In this document: positions 28,443 to 36,951 of the stretch, piece by piece
Numbering within the stretch: the first letter of the stretch is position 1
Layout: each line of letters starts with the position of its first letter
Assembly (NCBI RefSeq): GCF_016924835.1
Contig: NZ_CP070480.1
Span: forward strand, 1,302,001-1,366,000
Length of the DNA stretch: 64,000 bases
Direction: 5' to 3'
From: Rothia sp. ZJ932
GTDB taxonomy: Bacteria; Actinomycetota; Actinomycetes; Actinomycetales; Micrococcaceae
The notes under the pieces: model-generated
Seen by the model: only the letters and a program-made list of their open reading frames with translations
Told to the model about the DNA's origin: nothing
The model's database searches: none
Made by a program: the position numbers and the translations under genes

Positions 28443-29147
28443 TTACTTCTGCGTCACTGTGACATCGGGAAAAGCGGTCTCAACGCTCACGTTCTGCGCG
28501 GATTCCCGATTGTGGGTGCGCCACCACATGAAGAAACCTGCGAGAGTGCAGGCACCGTAGAAAAGATACATGAAAGCTGTTGCATAATAACCGGCAGACC
28601 ACAGCAAGGGAACGCCCACAATATCAACAGCAACCCAGACCAGCCAGAACTCTACCCACCCCCGTGCCATGCCAAAGGTTGCCAACAAAGATCCGGTGAA
28701 AATCCAGGCATCAGACCACACCGGCTCGTACGAACCCAACGCACGGAAAACAGGAGTTAAAACCCCGGTGCCAACCAGCATGAAAGCAACCATAAACAGT
28801 CGCTCTTTAGCACTAGCCCACTGCGGTATAACAGCTACGCCCTGACTTTCGGCGCGAGTCTGACGCCAGCGGTGCCATCCCCAGATTGAAACAGCGATAA
28901 ACATCACCTGACGCCCAGCCTGACCCAGCATATTCGCCGCATGCGCCTGACCGCCAAAGAGCGTACCCATAAAAACAGTAAAAAGCAGCACATTGCCAGC
29001 AATGCCCACCGGCCACGCCCACACCCGTCGGCGCATACCGCCTAAAGCAGAGAGCAATCCAAAAATATTACCGAGGACTTCGCGCACCAGAAGCGACTGA
29101 TCGCCAATGTGAATCTGAGCGTCGAAGAGCCACCGCAAAAAGTCCAT
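28443..29147 (-). CDS. ribM: PnuC-family riboflavin transporter (PnuX/RibM-like)
   Basis: About 234 residues with seven or so membrane helices, of the PnuC family (WFDA-like N-terminus, FGLLSALGGMRRRVWAWPVGIAGN, WGWHRWRQ, and late YATAFMYLFYGACTLAGFFMW). PnuC proteins mostly carry nicotinamide riboside, but as first gene behind an FMN riboswitch and followed by ribD it fits PnuX/RibM riboflavin importers of Actinobacteria. The start MDFLRWLFD is chosen because AAAGGTG lies just upstream; the longer frame runs into the riboswitch. The substrate is inferred from context. Confidence 0.85.
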   Translation of the reverse strand: MDFLRWLFDAQIHIGDQSLLVREVLGNIFGLLSALGGMRRRVWAWPVGIAGNVLLFTVFMGTLFGGQAHAANMLGQAGRQVMFIAVSIWGWHRWRQTRAESQGVAVIPQWASAKERLFMVAFMLVGTGVLTPVFRALGSYEPVWSDAWIFTGSLLATFGMARGWVEFWLVWVAVDIVGVPLLWSAGYYATAFMYLFYGACTLAGFFMWWRTHNRESAQNVSVETAFPDVTVTQK

Positions 29148-29247
29148 GTCTTTCACCTTTGCTAGTGGCTCCGGGAAAGAACAAAGCAGCATCTCAACCG
29201 CCCCGCATAAAAAGCAAGCAGGTACACCAAAGAATAACTGTTTTGCT

Positions 29248-29396
29248 CGTGCTACCTTCCATCCAGACTGTACTGTCGGTATCGGAATTTCACCGATCAG
29301 GCCACCTGCTACCAAACCCCTAAAAGATGAAGTTGATACCGAGTAGTTAGCGGACTATCACCGCCGGTTGGGAATCTCACCCCGTCCCGGAGCACG
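29248..29396 (-). promoter_or_regulatory. FMN riboswitch (RFN element)
   Basis: On the minus strand the conserved RFN blocks appear in order: GACGGGGTGAGATTCC, ACCGGCGGTGATAGTCCGC, GATCGGTGAAATTCCG, ACCGACAGTACAGTCTGG and ATGGAAGG. The closing helix P1 is CGTGCT with AGCACG. It ends about 100 bases before the transporter start. No clear U-tract hairpin follows, so control may be translational. High FMN would shut off the transporter and riboflavin genes. Confidence 0.96.
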
Positions 29397-29650
29397 ATTA
29401 TTAGTTATATGCTCACATTATGGCACACCCGCCGTCTGCACCAAGAATTATTATTACGACCACCGCTACCGGCGAAAGCCCCCCGTGCAACGCAGTTCAA
29501 ATACCCGGTATGGACGGACGCTGGGGGCATGCACCCGGAGTGAGCAGTGCCGGGTGCGCCCAAGGGAAAGTTGGGCTAGCACCACCGACTACAGGTATTC
29601 TAAAGACACACTCTTTGCCCCCGCCCACCCCATATTTTGAAAGAAACTCA

Positions 29651-30067
29651 GTGACTGAACAGCAGAACCTACCGGTGACCGGCACCGCCCCGCGCAGCCT
29701 CCAAAACGTTCAAAAGCGAGACACCCTTTTCACCCAAGAACGCGCGTCCGTAGTAAACGCCGTCAAACGCCGCCCTCACCAGGCAGTCGCCCGCGCTGTT
29801 AAAGGCGCACAGAAACTAGTAGCCGATGACCAGGCGAAGCAGGCGCTGAACGTCCTAACGCTCGCTAAAGATCTGGTAGAAAAAGCTGCCCCTGCTGATG
29901 CCACCGACTACTATTTAGCCCTGGCAAGCATCCACCAGCACATGGGTAGCATAGCACCGGCGCAGCGAGCACTCACCCAGGCGCAGGAACACCTACAAGC
30001 TCAGGACGTACCCACCAATTCCCAGAAAAGCGCCCTTGAAAAGCTGGCTGATAGCCTTTCTGTCTAA
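29651..30067 (+). CDS. Small TPR-like helical protein, hypothetical
   Basis: 138 residues from a GTG start; the same frame is open further upstream, but that part overlaps the riboswitch promoter region and is proline-rich and unlike protein. The N-terminal third is basic and likely disordered (residues 1-50); the rest forms helical pairs (QKLVADDQAKQALNVLTLAKDL, DATDYYLALASIHQHMGSIAPAQRALTQAQEHL) resembling tetratricopeptide repeats. It is convergent with another TPR protein. Function not recognised; the start is uncertain. Confidence 0.5.
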   Translation: MTEQQNLPVTGTAPRSLQNVQKRDTLFTQERASVVNAVKRRPHQAVARAVKGAQKLVADDQAKQALNVLTLAKDLVEKAAPADATDYYLALASIHQHMGSIAPAQRALTQAQEHLQAQDVPTNSQKSALEKLADSLSV

Positions 30068-30119
30068 CCGTCCACATCTAAAATCGGCAGGGACTTTCGT
30101 GATCCTGTAGTAGCTGAGG

Positions 30120-30908
30120 TTAGCTGGTACGTTCGTGAATATGACGAGCAAAATCTGCACGCTCTGAATCGCCCGCCAGCTCGAAGGCGTCAATAGCCTG
30201 TTGAGCGTGCGCGTGCGCTTGACGGCGTAAGCCCTCCTGCTGCGCTTTGACGATTGCTAGACCCTGATAAGCCTCACCTACCAAGAGATGAGCATCAGTT
30301 TTCGTTGCATATTCCAGCACTAACGCGAGGCTGCTTTCGGCATCACTCAGTTTGCCTTCCGCCATGAAAGAGTGAGCAATATCAAGATGAATCTCAGCGA
30401 CTTTCTCGGTGTTAACGGGCTCTTTGCCCTTCAGCACAGTGATGCCGGTGGCAAGCTGTGCGCGAGCGGTAACTTCGTCTCCGCGCTGGCGGTAAATACC
30501 CGCAAGGCAAATCATATTGTGGGCGTAGCCGTCAGCACGCGCGTGGGCGGCGTACTCACGAGCGCCCACAGAATACCACTGCTCTGATTCATCGAGCAGA
30601 CCCATCTGGGCGTAGATTGAACCGGTTTCGGTGGCGAAATCCCCCACCTGCTCAGCTGTGGGTTTGAGTTCTTTGAGCAAGTAGTAGGCACGTTCCATCT
30701 GCTCAACAGCGGTATCGAGACGGTTGAGGTCACGGTTAGTTTCAGAAGCTATTTTCAGTGCCAGCACCACACCGAACTTCTCATGTTGCACGGTGAACCC
30801 GTCAAGCGCGGCGTCAAGAGCGGGCAGGGCGTCCTCAAGTTTGCCCTCAGCGATCAGCTGCTGCGCAGCTTCTAGGGCGTCGTCGGGAGAAGAATAAGGG
30901 GTGAGCAT
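30120..30908 (-). CDS. Tetratricopeptide-repeat protein, hypothetical
   Basis: 262 residues, all-helical, with about five or six TPR units (for example EAAQQLIAEGKLEDALPALDAAL, ETGSIYAQMGLLDESEQWYSVGA, HNMICLAGIYRQRGDEVTARAQLATG). No signal peptide or catalytic domain. TPR arrays mediate protein-protein contact; the partner is unknown. It lies 15 bases downstream of the RAMA/GIY-YIG gene in the same direction and may be co-transcribed with it. Confidence 0.75.
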   Translation of the reverse strand: MLTPYSSPDDALEAAQQLIAEGKLEDALPALDAALDGFTVQHEKFGVVLALKIASETNRDLNRLDTAVEQMERAYYLLKELKPTAEQVGDFATETGSIYAQMGLLDESEQWYSVGAREYAAHARADGYAHNMICLAGIYRQRGDEVTARAQLATGITVLKGKEPVNTEKVAEIHLDIAHSFMAEGKLSDAESSLALVLEYATKTDAHLLVGEAYQGLAIVKAQQEGLRRQAHAHAQQAIDAFELAGDSERADFARHIHERTS

Positions 30909-30923
30909 CGAAAAGCGTCCTTT

Positions 30924-31784
30924 CTAGGAGGTTGAAGACGTATTGCTCATCAGCCCAGTAACAATAGCCCCTTGGAAAAACCTTTTCCTTTGTACCTCTT
31001 GGTCTAGCGCCTGAAGATATTCCTGCCCCTTAAGTCCGTCCCCCTGTCTACGGTTTTGGGGAGGCTCTAATCCTTCGATCAGTACGGCTTCCATCGTTGA
31101 GATCACGAGTTCCGCTGGAAAATCTTGCTGCGCAACACCCAACGATCCATCAAGCGTTACAGGTCTTAGCCCAAACCAGCTGAAACGATCCCACCGCCCA
31201 GCCACACGGTCAATTGTATGTTCGTACAGTCGAAAGCCTAGACGTTCCGCGCTTACCCTGCCTACATAAATAGTTCTAGAACCATCGTGCAGTAAATAGA
31301 CTCCGGTTTGCCCCGCCATATCGATGTGCTGTTGTGTTTTATCGGTAGGATGCACGCCCAAAAGCTTCACGTTCTGTTTTAGTTCCCAGTTAACGTCGGC
31401 TCGTCGCCAGAACATGCCGAAAGCAGAGATAACACCAGAGCTTTCGACATCTTCGCTCTCTGCTGAACTAGTATCGCCGTCTTCAGAGGAATCGACCGCT
31501 AGGGTCTGCGAACCAAAGTTCTTTCTGTATTTTTCGCGAAGGTCGGCGAGGGTCTCACGGCTATTTTCTAGACGCCAGAAAATCCACCCGTTCACCGATT
31601 GAAGATTACCGGCGACTTTAGCGGCTGCCGTTGGGGTTTCATAGTGATGACCCTCAAAAGCAAGAGTTCCGTCGGCGTGCACAGCCGCTACCTTTTGTGA
31701 GTATTTCGGTGAAAGTTCCTGCCCCACAACAAGAAGATTGGCACGAATCAAATCTTTGACACTGACATCTGATGAAGCGCTCAT
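30924..31784 (-). CDS. RAMA-like domain plus GIY-YIG nuclease-like domain protein
   Basis: 286 residues. The N-terminal 75 residues (VKDLIRANLLVVGQELSPKY ... AAVHADGTLAFEGHHYETPTAAAK ... NGWIFWRL) match the pattern of RAMA/DUF4357 domains, which accompany restriction and modification enzymes and are predicted to read DNA modification. An acidic Ser-rich linker (about 97-120) follows. The C-terminal part has the GIY-YIG landmarks: GVYLLHDG, TIYVGRVS, an Arg in FRLYEHT, and the late MEAVLIEGLEPPQNRR holding the metal Glu and Asn. No methyltransferase is adjacent. A modification-dependent nuclease is inferred, not shown. Confidence 0.65.
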   Translation of the reverse strand: MSASSDVSVKDLIRANLLVVGQELSPKYSQKVAAVHADGTLAFEGHHYETPTAAAKVAGNLQSVNGWIFWRLENSRETLADLREKYRKNFGSQTLAVDSSEDGDTSSAESEDVESSGVISAFGMFWRRADVNWELKQNVKLLGVHPTDKTQQHIDMAGQTGVYLLHDGSRTIYVGRVSAERLGFRLYEHTIDRVAGRWDRFSWFGLRPVTLDGSLGVAQQDFPAELVISTMEAVLIEGLEPPQNRRQGDGLKGQEYLQALDQEVQRKRFFQGAIVTGLMSNTSSTS

Positions 31785-31795
31785 TCTATTTCCTT

Positions 31796-32461
31796 CTAGG
31801 CATGAAAGTGCTTTTGGGCGGACGCGCGCAAACCGGCGATAGCCGCGGCGGGATCATCGATGTTGTAGACCGATGAGCCTGCCACAAAGCAGGTGGCACC
31901 AGCCTCAGCGGCACGAGCAATGGTCTCTTCAGTGATGCCGCCATCGACCTGCAGCATCAAGTCCAGCCCCGAACCCTCAATAGCCTTTGCTGCACGGCGA
32001 ATCTTCGGCAGGGTAACATCTAAGAACTTCTGCCCACCGAAACCCGGCTCAACGGTCATAATCAACAGCATATCCAGCTCAGAAAGCATATCGAGATAGG
32101 ACTCAACCGCTGTTGCCGGGCGCAGAGCCATACCCGCCTTCGCGCCGTTTTCGCGCAAGGTACGCGCCAGTTTGATAGGTGCAATAGCAGCCTCGGCATG
32201 GAAAGTCACCGACTCGCACCCAACCTCAGCGTAGGCAGGCGCGTGTCTGTCTGCGTCCTCAATCATCAGGTGCACATCAAAGGGAATAGGTGATACCTCT
32301 TTGAGTCGCTTCACCACCGGCAAACCCCAGGTCAGATTCGGCACAAAATGATTATCCATCACATCAATATGCGCGGCATCTGCCGAAGAAATCGCCTCAA
32401 GTTCAGAGGCAAGGTACGCGAAATCAGCCGAAAGAATCGAGGGATTAATATGGCAACTCAT
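31796..32461 (-). CDS. rpe: Ribulose-phosphate 3-epimerase
   Basis: Interconverts ribulose-5-phosphate and xylulose-5-phosphate in the pentose phosphate pathway. 221-residue TIM barrel: [29 protein letters not shown] (metal His/Asp), [20 protein letters not shown] and LQVDGGI. The gene starts 95 bases after rsmB. It ends 11 bases before the RAMA/GIY-YIG gene. Confidence 0.96.
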   Translation of the reverse strand: MSCHINPSILSADFAYLASELEAISSADAAHIDVMDNHFVPNLTWGLPVVKRLKEVSPIPFDVHLMIEDADRHAPAYAEVGCESVTFHAEAAIAPIKLARTLRENGAKAGMALRPATAVESYLDMLSELDMLLIMTVEPGFGGQKFLDVTLPKIRRAAKAIEGSGLDLMLQVDGGITEETIARAAEAGATCFVAGSSVYNIDDPAAAIAGLRASAQKHFHA

Positions 32462-32558
32462 GGGCGCTCCTGAAAGGTTGGAACAAAATCTCTTACACCC
32501 AGCTCTACCAGCTGGCTACTGCCGCACACGTGACCTCTCGCGGTTGTTTGGAGTGGCG

Positions 32559-34265
32559 CTACTTCTTGCGAAACAGCGCGAAGAACATCGCATCCGTACC
32601 GTGTACGTGCGGCCACAACTGCGCAGTGGTAGCCTGCGGCTGCTTATTATTCGGTGCGTAACCGGGGTCAAGCTCACCGCCCAGTACCGACTCCCCCTGC
32701 TCATTGCTCAGGGCAACTGCGCGTAAAGCGCTGGCTGAATCTAGTAGCTCTACCGCACCATCAGCCACAATGTCATTCACAATGTTTTGCGTCTCAGCCA
32801 TGTGAGGTGAGCAGGTAACATAAGCAATCAGACCACCGGCGCGAGTCACGGTCACCGCCGCGTCAAACAGCTCCTTCTGCAAGGGCAACAAACCAGCAAT
32901 ATCGCGTGGCGACTTACGCCACCTCGCCTCAGGACGGCGACGCAGGGCACCCAAACCTGAACAGGGAACATCTACCATCACACGGTCAAACTGCGGGTTG
33001 GGTTCAGTAGCCGCCGGCAGGTTCTTCTTATCGCTCACGGTTGCCGCGATGTCGCGCCCATCGCCCGTCACCACCTTGTAGACGCTACCGCGCAAAGGAC
33101 GCAAGGACGCGCTCACCAGCTTGGCGCGGTGAGCAGCTGACTCGTTGGCGACCAGCTGAGCCTGACGCTGCGCGCCGATAGTAGCCAGCAAGGCCGCTTT
33201 GCCACCGGGGCCTGCACACAGATCAAGCCACAGGGAGTCTTCACCCTCAAGAGGGGCAAAAGCTAGGGCGCGCGCAACCAGCTGCGAGCCTACGTCCTGC
33301 GCACGCACAGTGCCCTCACGCACCGACTCTAGATGGCGCAAATCGCCAGAGGAGTACAGCGCCGAGCCTTCCACCAGCTCACCATCAACCGCACCAGCAT
33401 CACGAGCCTCGTCCAAAGAGCCGATACCGGGCAGCTCCACCAAGTTCACGATAGGGGCGGCGTTATCAGCATCAAGCAGAGCCTCAATTTCCTGCGGCGA
33501 ACGACCGTGGGCTGCCAGAGCCTGCCTAAAGGCACGTACCACCCAGACCGGGTGTGAAGCGGTCAGCGCCATCTTCTGAATATCGTCAGTTGCCTCAGAC
33601 TCAATAAGCTCTCGCCACTCTTCGGCGGTCTTCTCAGAAACCCTGCGCAAAACAGCGTTGATAAAGGTTGCCGGCCCCGCACCAATCACCGCACGCGCCA
33701 AACCAACTGTCTGGTTCAGGGCAGCATGCGAAGGCACACGCATCGCCAGCAACTGGTGGGCACCCAAACGCAAAGCGGTCAGAATCTTCTGATCGATCTT
33801 CTTCAACGGGCGGTCAACGCAATGAGTCAGCACCGCATCATAGTACCCCTGGTTACGCAGGGTGCCGTAGGTCAGCTCAGTGGCAAAGCCAGCATCACGC
33901 TGATCCAGGCGATGGTTGCGCATTGACTTGGGCATCACCAGGTTCGCATACGAATCTTCGGTAGCAACCGCCTGCATCACCTCAAAAGCAACCAAACGAG
34001 CCGCGTCCGCCTCACGCGCGCGAGTTCTCGGTGCCGAAGTTGAAAAATCACGCTCATGGGACTTCTTGCGGTTGCGCTCGCGCCCCTTAGCATCACGACG
34101 CGAAGAATCGTCAGCGCGGTACCCCTGACGGCGGTCATCACCACGATTCGCGCCGGTTCGCCCCTGCCCCGCCCGATTCATACCCGAACGTTGCCCACCG
34201 CGGTTCTGGCCGTTCTGCCCACGGTTTGAGTTACCGCCACCGCGGGATGAGTTAAAGCCGCTCAT
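32559..34265 (-). CDS. rsmB: 16S rRNA m5C methyltransferase, RsmB/NOP family
   Basis: 568 residues. Residues 1-80 are a Gly/Arg/Asn/Gln-rich low-complexity region, then a NusB-like helical domain (about 85-225) and a SAM-dependent methyltransferase domain: LWLDLCAGPGGKAALLA, the RNA-binding motif FDRVMVDVPCSGLGALRRRPEA and the catalytic cysteine in AYVTCSPHMAETQ. Its start overlaps the fmt stop by four bases. It modifies 16S rRNA by family analogy; the disordered N-terminus probably aids RNA binding. Confidence 0.92.
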   Translation of the reverse strand: MSGFNSSRGGGNSNRGQNGQNRGGQRSGMNRAGQGRTGANRGDDRRQGYRADDSSRRDAKGRERNRKKSHERDFSTSAPRTRAREADAARLVAFEVMQAVATEDSYANLVMPKSMRNHRLDQRDAGFATELTYGTLRNQGYYDAVLTHCVDRPLKKIDQKILTALRLGAHQLLAMRVPSHAALNQTVGLARAVIGAGPATFINAVLRRVSEKTAEEWRELIESEATDDIQKMALTASHPVWVVRAFRQALAAHGRSPQEIEALLDADNAAPIVNLVELPGIGSLDEARDAGAVDGELVEGSALYSSGDLRHLESVREGTVRAQDVGSQLVARALAFAPLEGEDSLWLDLCAGPGGKAALLATIGAQRQAQLVANESAAHRAKLVSASLRPLRGSVYKVVTGDGRDIAATVSDKKNLPAATEPNPQFDRVMVDVPCSGLGALRRRPEARWRKSPRDIAGLLPLQKELFDAAVTVTRAGGLIAYVTCSPHMAETQNIVNDIVADGAVELLDSASALRAVALSNEQGESVLGGELDPGYAPNNKQPQATTAQLWPHVHGTDAMFFALFRKK

Positions 34266-35197
34266 ACAAGCACCATTTTCTGTTCGTTGAGTGCTGAACC
34301 GGTTCCACGAGCCCAGTCAGTTGCGTTCATCATTTTCTTACCGGCAGGCTGAACCTGAGTCAGTTCCAAAGCGCCATCACCGCAGGTCACAACACACTTT
34401 TTGTTGATGATCTGGACGGTTCCGGGGGCTGTGCCCGAGATATCAGCGTCAGAGGGGACGACCATTCCCAGCTTGAACCGCGCGTCCTTGTAGGTACACC
34501 AGGCACCGGGTTCGGGGGTCACTCCGCGAGTTTGCGCGAGAAGTTCAGCGGTAGGACGCGTGAAGTCCAGTTTGCCGTCGGCGATAGTTAGTTTGGCGGC
34601 GTGGGTGGGTTCCCCGGTCTGTTCGGTGCCGGTGGCTCCTGCTTCGATTGCCTCAAAAGTGCGAGCAAGCAAAGCCCCACCGGTTGCCGCCAGACGCGCC
34701 AGAATATCTCCGGCAGTGTCGGTTCCCTCTACGCGGGTAGATTCTTCTACGAAAACCGGACCGGTGTCGAGACCAGCCTCAATACGGAAGGTATTAGAGA
34801 AGATTTCGGTCTCCCCCGCCATCAGCGCGCGCTGCACCGGCGCAGCACCGCGCCACGCTGGCAGAGAAGAAAAGTGCAAGTTAATCCAACCCTGAGGCAA
34901 AAGATCCAGCGCTGACTGCGGCAAAATCGCGCCGTAAGCAACCACCGCAGCAATATCAGCGCCCAGCTGCTTTACGTCCTCAGCAACCTCACCAGACCAC
35001 TTGTTCGCTTTGATGACAGGCAGTCCCAGTTCCTCAGCCCGAGCCGCCACCGGTGAAGGAGTCAGCACACGCTTGCGTCCCACCGGTGCATCCTCACGGG
35101 TCAGAACACCCACGATCTCAAAACCAGCTTCATGCAAACCCTCTAGCGGAGCAACCGCAACCTCTGGGGTTCCCACATACAAGACCTTATACGTCAT
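34262..35197 (-). CDS. fmt: Methionyl-tRNA formyltransferase
   Basis: Formylates initiator Met-tRNA. 311 residues; hydrolase-type N-terminal domain with INLHFSSLPAWRGAAPVQRALMAGE (catalytic Asn and His) and LDTGPVF; C-terminal OB-like tRNA-binding domain ending with LELTQVQPAGKKMM. Overlaps def by one base (TAATG), coupling the two enzymes that add and remove the formyl group. Confidence 0.96.
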   Translation of the reverse strand: MTYKVLYVGTPEVAVAPLEGLHEAGFEIVGVLTREDAPVGRKRVLTPSPVAARAEELGLPVIKANKWSGEVAEDVKQLGADIAAVVAYGAILPQSALDLLPQGWINLHFSSLPAWRGAAPVQRALMAGETEIFSNTFRIEAGLDTGPVFVEESTRVEGTDTAGDILARLAATGGALLARTFEAIEAGATGTEQTGEPTHAAKLTIADGKLDFTRPTAELLAQTRGVTPEPGAWCTYKDARFKLGMVVPSDADISGTAPGTVQIINKKCVVTCGDGALELTQVQPAGKKMMNATDWARGTGSALNEQKMVLV

Positions 35198-35802
35198 TAC
35201 TTGGCACCTCCCAAGAAACCGAAAGCAGAACCGGCAGGCTTAGACGTTACGCCAGCACCGAAAGACGAAGAAACCTGCGGTGCACGCTCGCCAATAACTG
35301 CCGCAGAAACATCGTTGTACTGAGCGGCACGAATCGCGCGCATAATTCGCTTCTTGTCTTCACCCACCACGCGGTCAATGAACATCTTGCCGTAGAGATG
35401 GTCGGTCTCGTGCTGCAACATACGGGCGAACAAACCCTCACCCTCGATCTCAACAGGCTGGTTATACATATCAACGCCGATAACCTTAGCCCAGTTTTTG
35501 CGCGGAGTTTCACTGCTCAAACCGGGCACTGACAGGCAGCCTTCGCTGCCCTCTTGGTCTTCTTCGCCCACAGTCAGCACCGGATTGATGACGTGCCCCT
35601 CACGCCCAGCGATATTGCCGTAGGTAAAAATTCGCTTAGAAATACCCACCTGAGGCCCCGCCAAACCCACACCGTTGACCTCGTACATGGTCTCCAGCAT
35701 GTCAGCTACCAGAGTGCGTAGCTGCTCGTCAAAAACCGTGATGTCTTCACACTCAGTGCGCAACACCGGGTCACCCACCGTGCGAATCGTCAAAATCGTC
35801 AT
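35197..35802 (-). CDS. def: Peptide deformylase
   Basis: Iron/zinc hydrolase removing the N-formyl group from nascent chains. About 201 residues with motif 1 GVGLAGPQVG, motif 2 EGCLSVPG and motif 3 LQHETDHLYG, which supplies two His ligands and the catalytic Glu. The start MTILTIRTVG is chosen because GGGAGA lies upstream; an in-frame extension lacks support. The C-terminus has a Ser/Ala/Gly-rich extension. Confidence 0.96.
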   Translation of the reverse strand: MTILTIRTVGDPVLRTECEDITVFDEQLRTLVADMLETMYEVNGVGLAGPQVGISKRIFTYGNIAGREGHVINPVLTVGEEDQEGSEGCLSVPGLSSETPRKNWAKVIGVDMYNQPVEIEGEGLFARMLQHETDHLYGKMFIDRVVGEDKKRIMRAIRAAQYNDVSAAVIGERAPQVSSSFGAGVTSKPAGSAFGFLGGAK

Positions 35803-35856
35803 CTTTTTATTTCTCCCACACAATCTTTTACATCTACTTCAACACTAGCAAGGGCA

Positions 35857-36828
35857 TCATGAGGCCTGCGGTTTTTCAACCGAATCAGGCTCAACATCCT
35901 CCACCGGGGAGTTCTGCACAGAAGCCGTTTCAACCGGAGAGTGAACCACCGAGGGCTCATTGCCTTTCAGCTCGCCCAGCAAATGCGCTGGTGGCGGAAC
36001 CACCGGCATTAAGTGATCCCCCAACTCAACATCCAGCTCACGGTTGAGATCCCACACCCGCTTCAGCGCACAAAACTTGTGCCAGTTACTTTTAAGCACC
36101 ACCGGATTAGCCTGCTGCGGAACCACCTGCGTCTGCCCCAGCGCAACACCCATCAGAATAGGCGCAGTGCTGTAAGCCCACGGCTCCCACACGCCCTCAT
36201 CAGCATCGACCAAAGACTCTTCAGCTTTAATACCTGCCACCAGCTGCATGACCACCTTATTATCAAGGGGCTTCACACGTCCGCGCTTATCGGTACCCTT
36301 AGTTTTGTAGTCAATCACGCACACTCTGCCAGCAATCTCAGCCACCAAATCAAGGGTACCCGCATACCCCACCGTTTCGTTCCAGACAGTTACCTCAGCA
36401 GCCAGCGGACGCGGACGCCACGCATCCCACCACTCATCGAAACGGTCAGCGTAGCCCTGCTCGCCGTGTTGCATGAGTAGCTCACGGGTCGCCTCAACCT
36501 CGTGGTTTTTACCCATCGCTCGCAAAGCAACACTTTCAGCATAATTATGAACGCGATCGCCTCTCGCAGCCGCCTCATCACGAAAACGTTCTGAAGCGTT
36601 GGCGGCATCACGAATAATGGCGAACTTCATCCCCGCAGAATGAGCCGGACGCGACGCCCGAGAATCCTCTAATACCGCCTTAGCAGCCATGTACCCGTGC
36701 CAGCCCGCCAAGTCAGTCGCCTGCTGGCCAATAACCGTGGTGATTGAAGGGACCAGCAGCTCGCCGCCCACCCGACGCGCGTACATACGCCCGTGGTCGG
36801 TAGCAGAAGCAAGCATAGGTGAAGTCAC
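35857..36828 (-). CDS. PD-(D/E)XK nuclease-superfamily protein, phage-exonuclease type
   Basis: 323 residues. LLVPSITTVIGQQATDLAGWHGYMAAKA at the N-terminus and AAARGDRVHNYAES are like the RecB/Cas4-type exonucleases carried by actinophages; the catalytic core is GYAGTLDLVAEI...VCVIDYKTKG (Asp, then D-x-K). The last 50 residues are Pro/Glu/Val-rich and probably disordered. No phage genes are nearby. It lies just upstream of def in the same direction. DNA end-processing is inferred. The immediate upstream gene in transcription is CapA, 120 bases away. Confidence 0.72.
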   Translation of the reverse strand: MTSPMLASATDHGRMYARRVGGELLVPSITTVIGQQATDLAGWHGYMAAKAVLEDSRASRPAHSAGMKFAIIRDAANASERFRDEAAARGDRVHNYAESVALRAMGKNHEVEATRELLMQHGEQGYADRFDEWWDAWRPRPLAAEVTVWNETVGYAGTLDLVAEIAGRVCVIDYKTKGTDKRGRVKPLDNKVVMQLVAGIKAEESLVDADEGVWEPWAYSTAPILMGVALGQTQVVPQQANPVVLKSNWHKFCALKRVWDLNRELDVELGDHLMPVVPPPAHLLGELKGNEPSVVHSPVETASVQNSPVEDVEPDSVEKPQAS

Positions 36829-36951
36829 TTCAGAGAATCCTGACGTCGAAGAAATGAGAGGGTAATACGCCCCGTCAATTATACGCGGTGCCTTAGACCT
36901 GCGCGGTGGGTGGCAAGGGTTAGCTCAGCTACTTCTTGTCGCTCACTGGTG

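Noticed and set aside
29420-29650. N-terminal extension of the small TPR-like protein
   Set aside because: It overlaps the riboswitch promoter region, is proline-rich and has no start with a ribosome-binding site; a GTG at 29651 is more credible.
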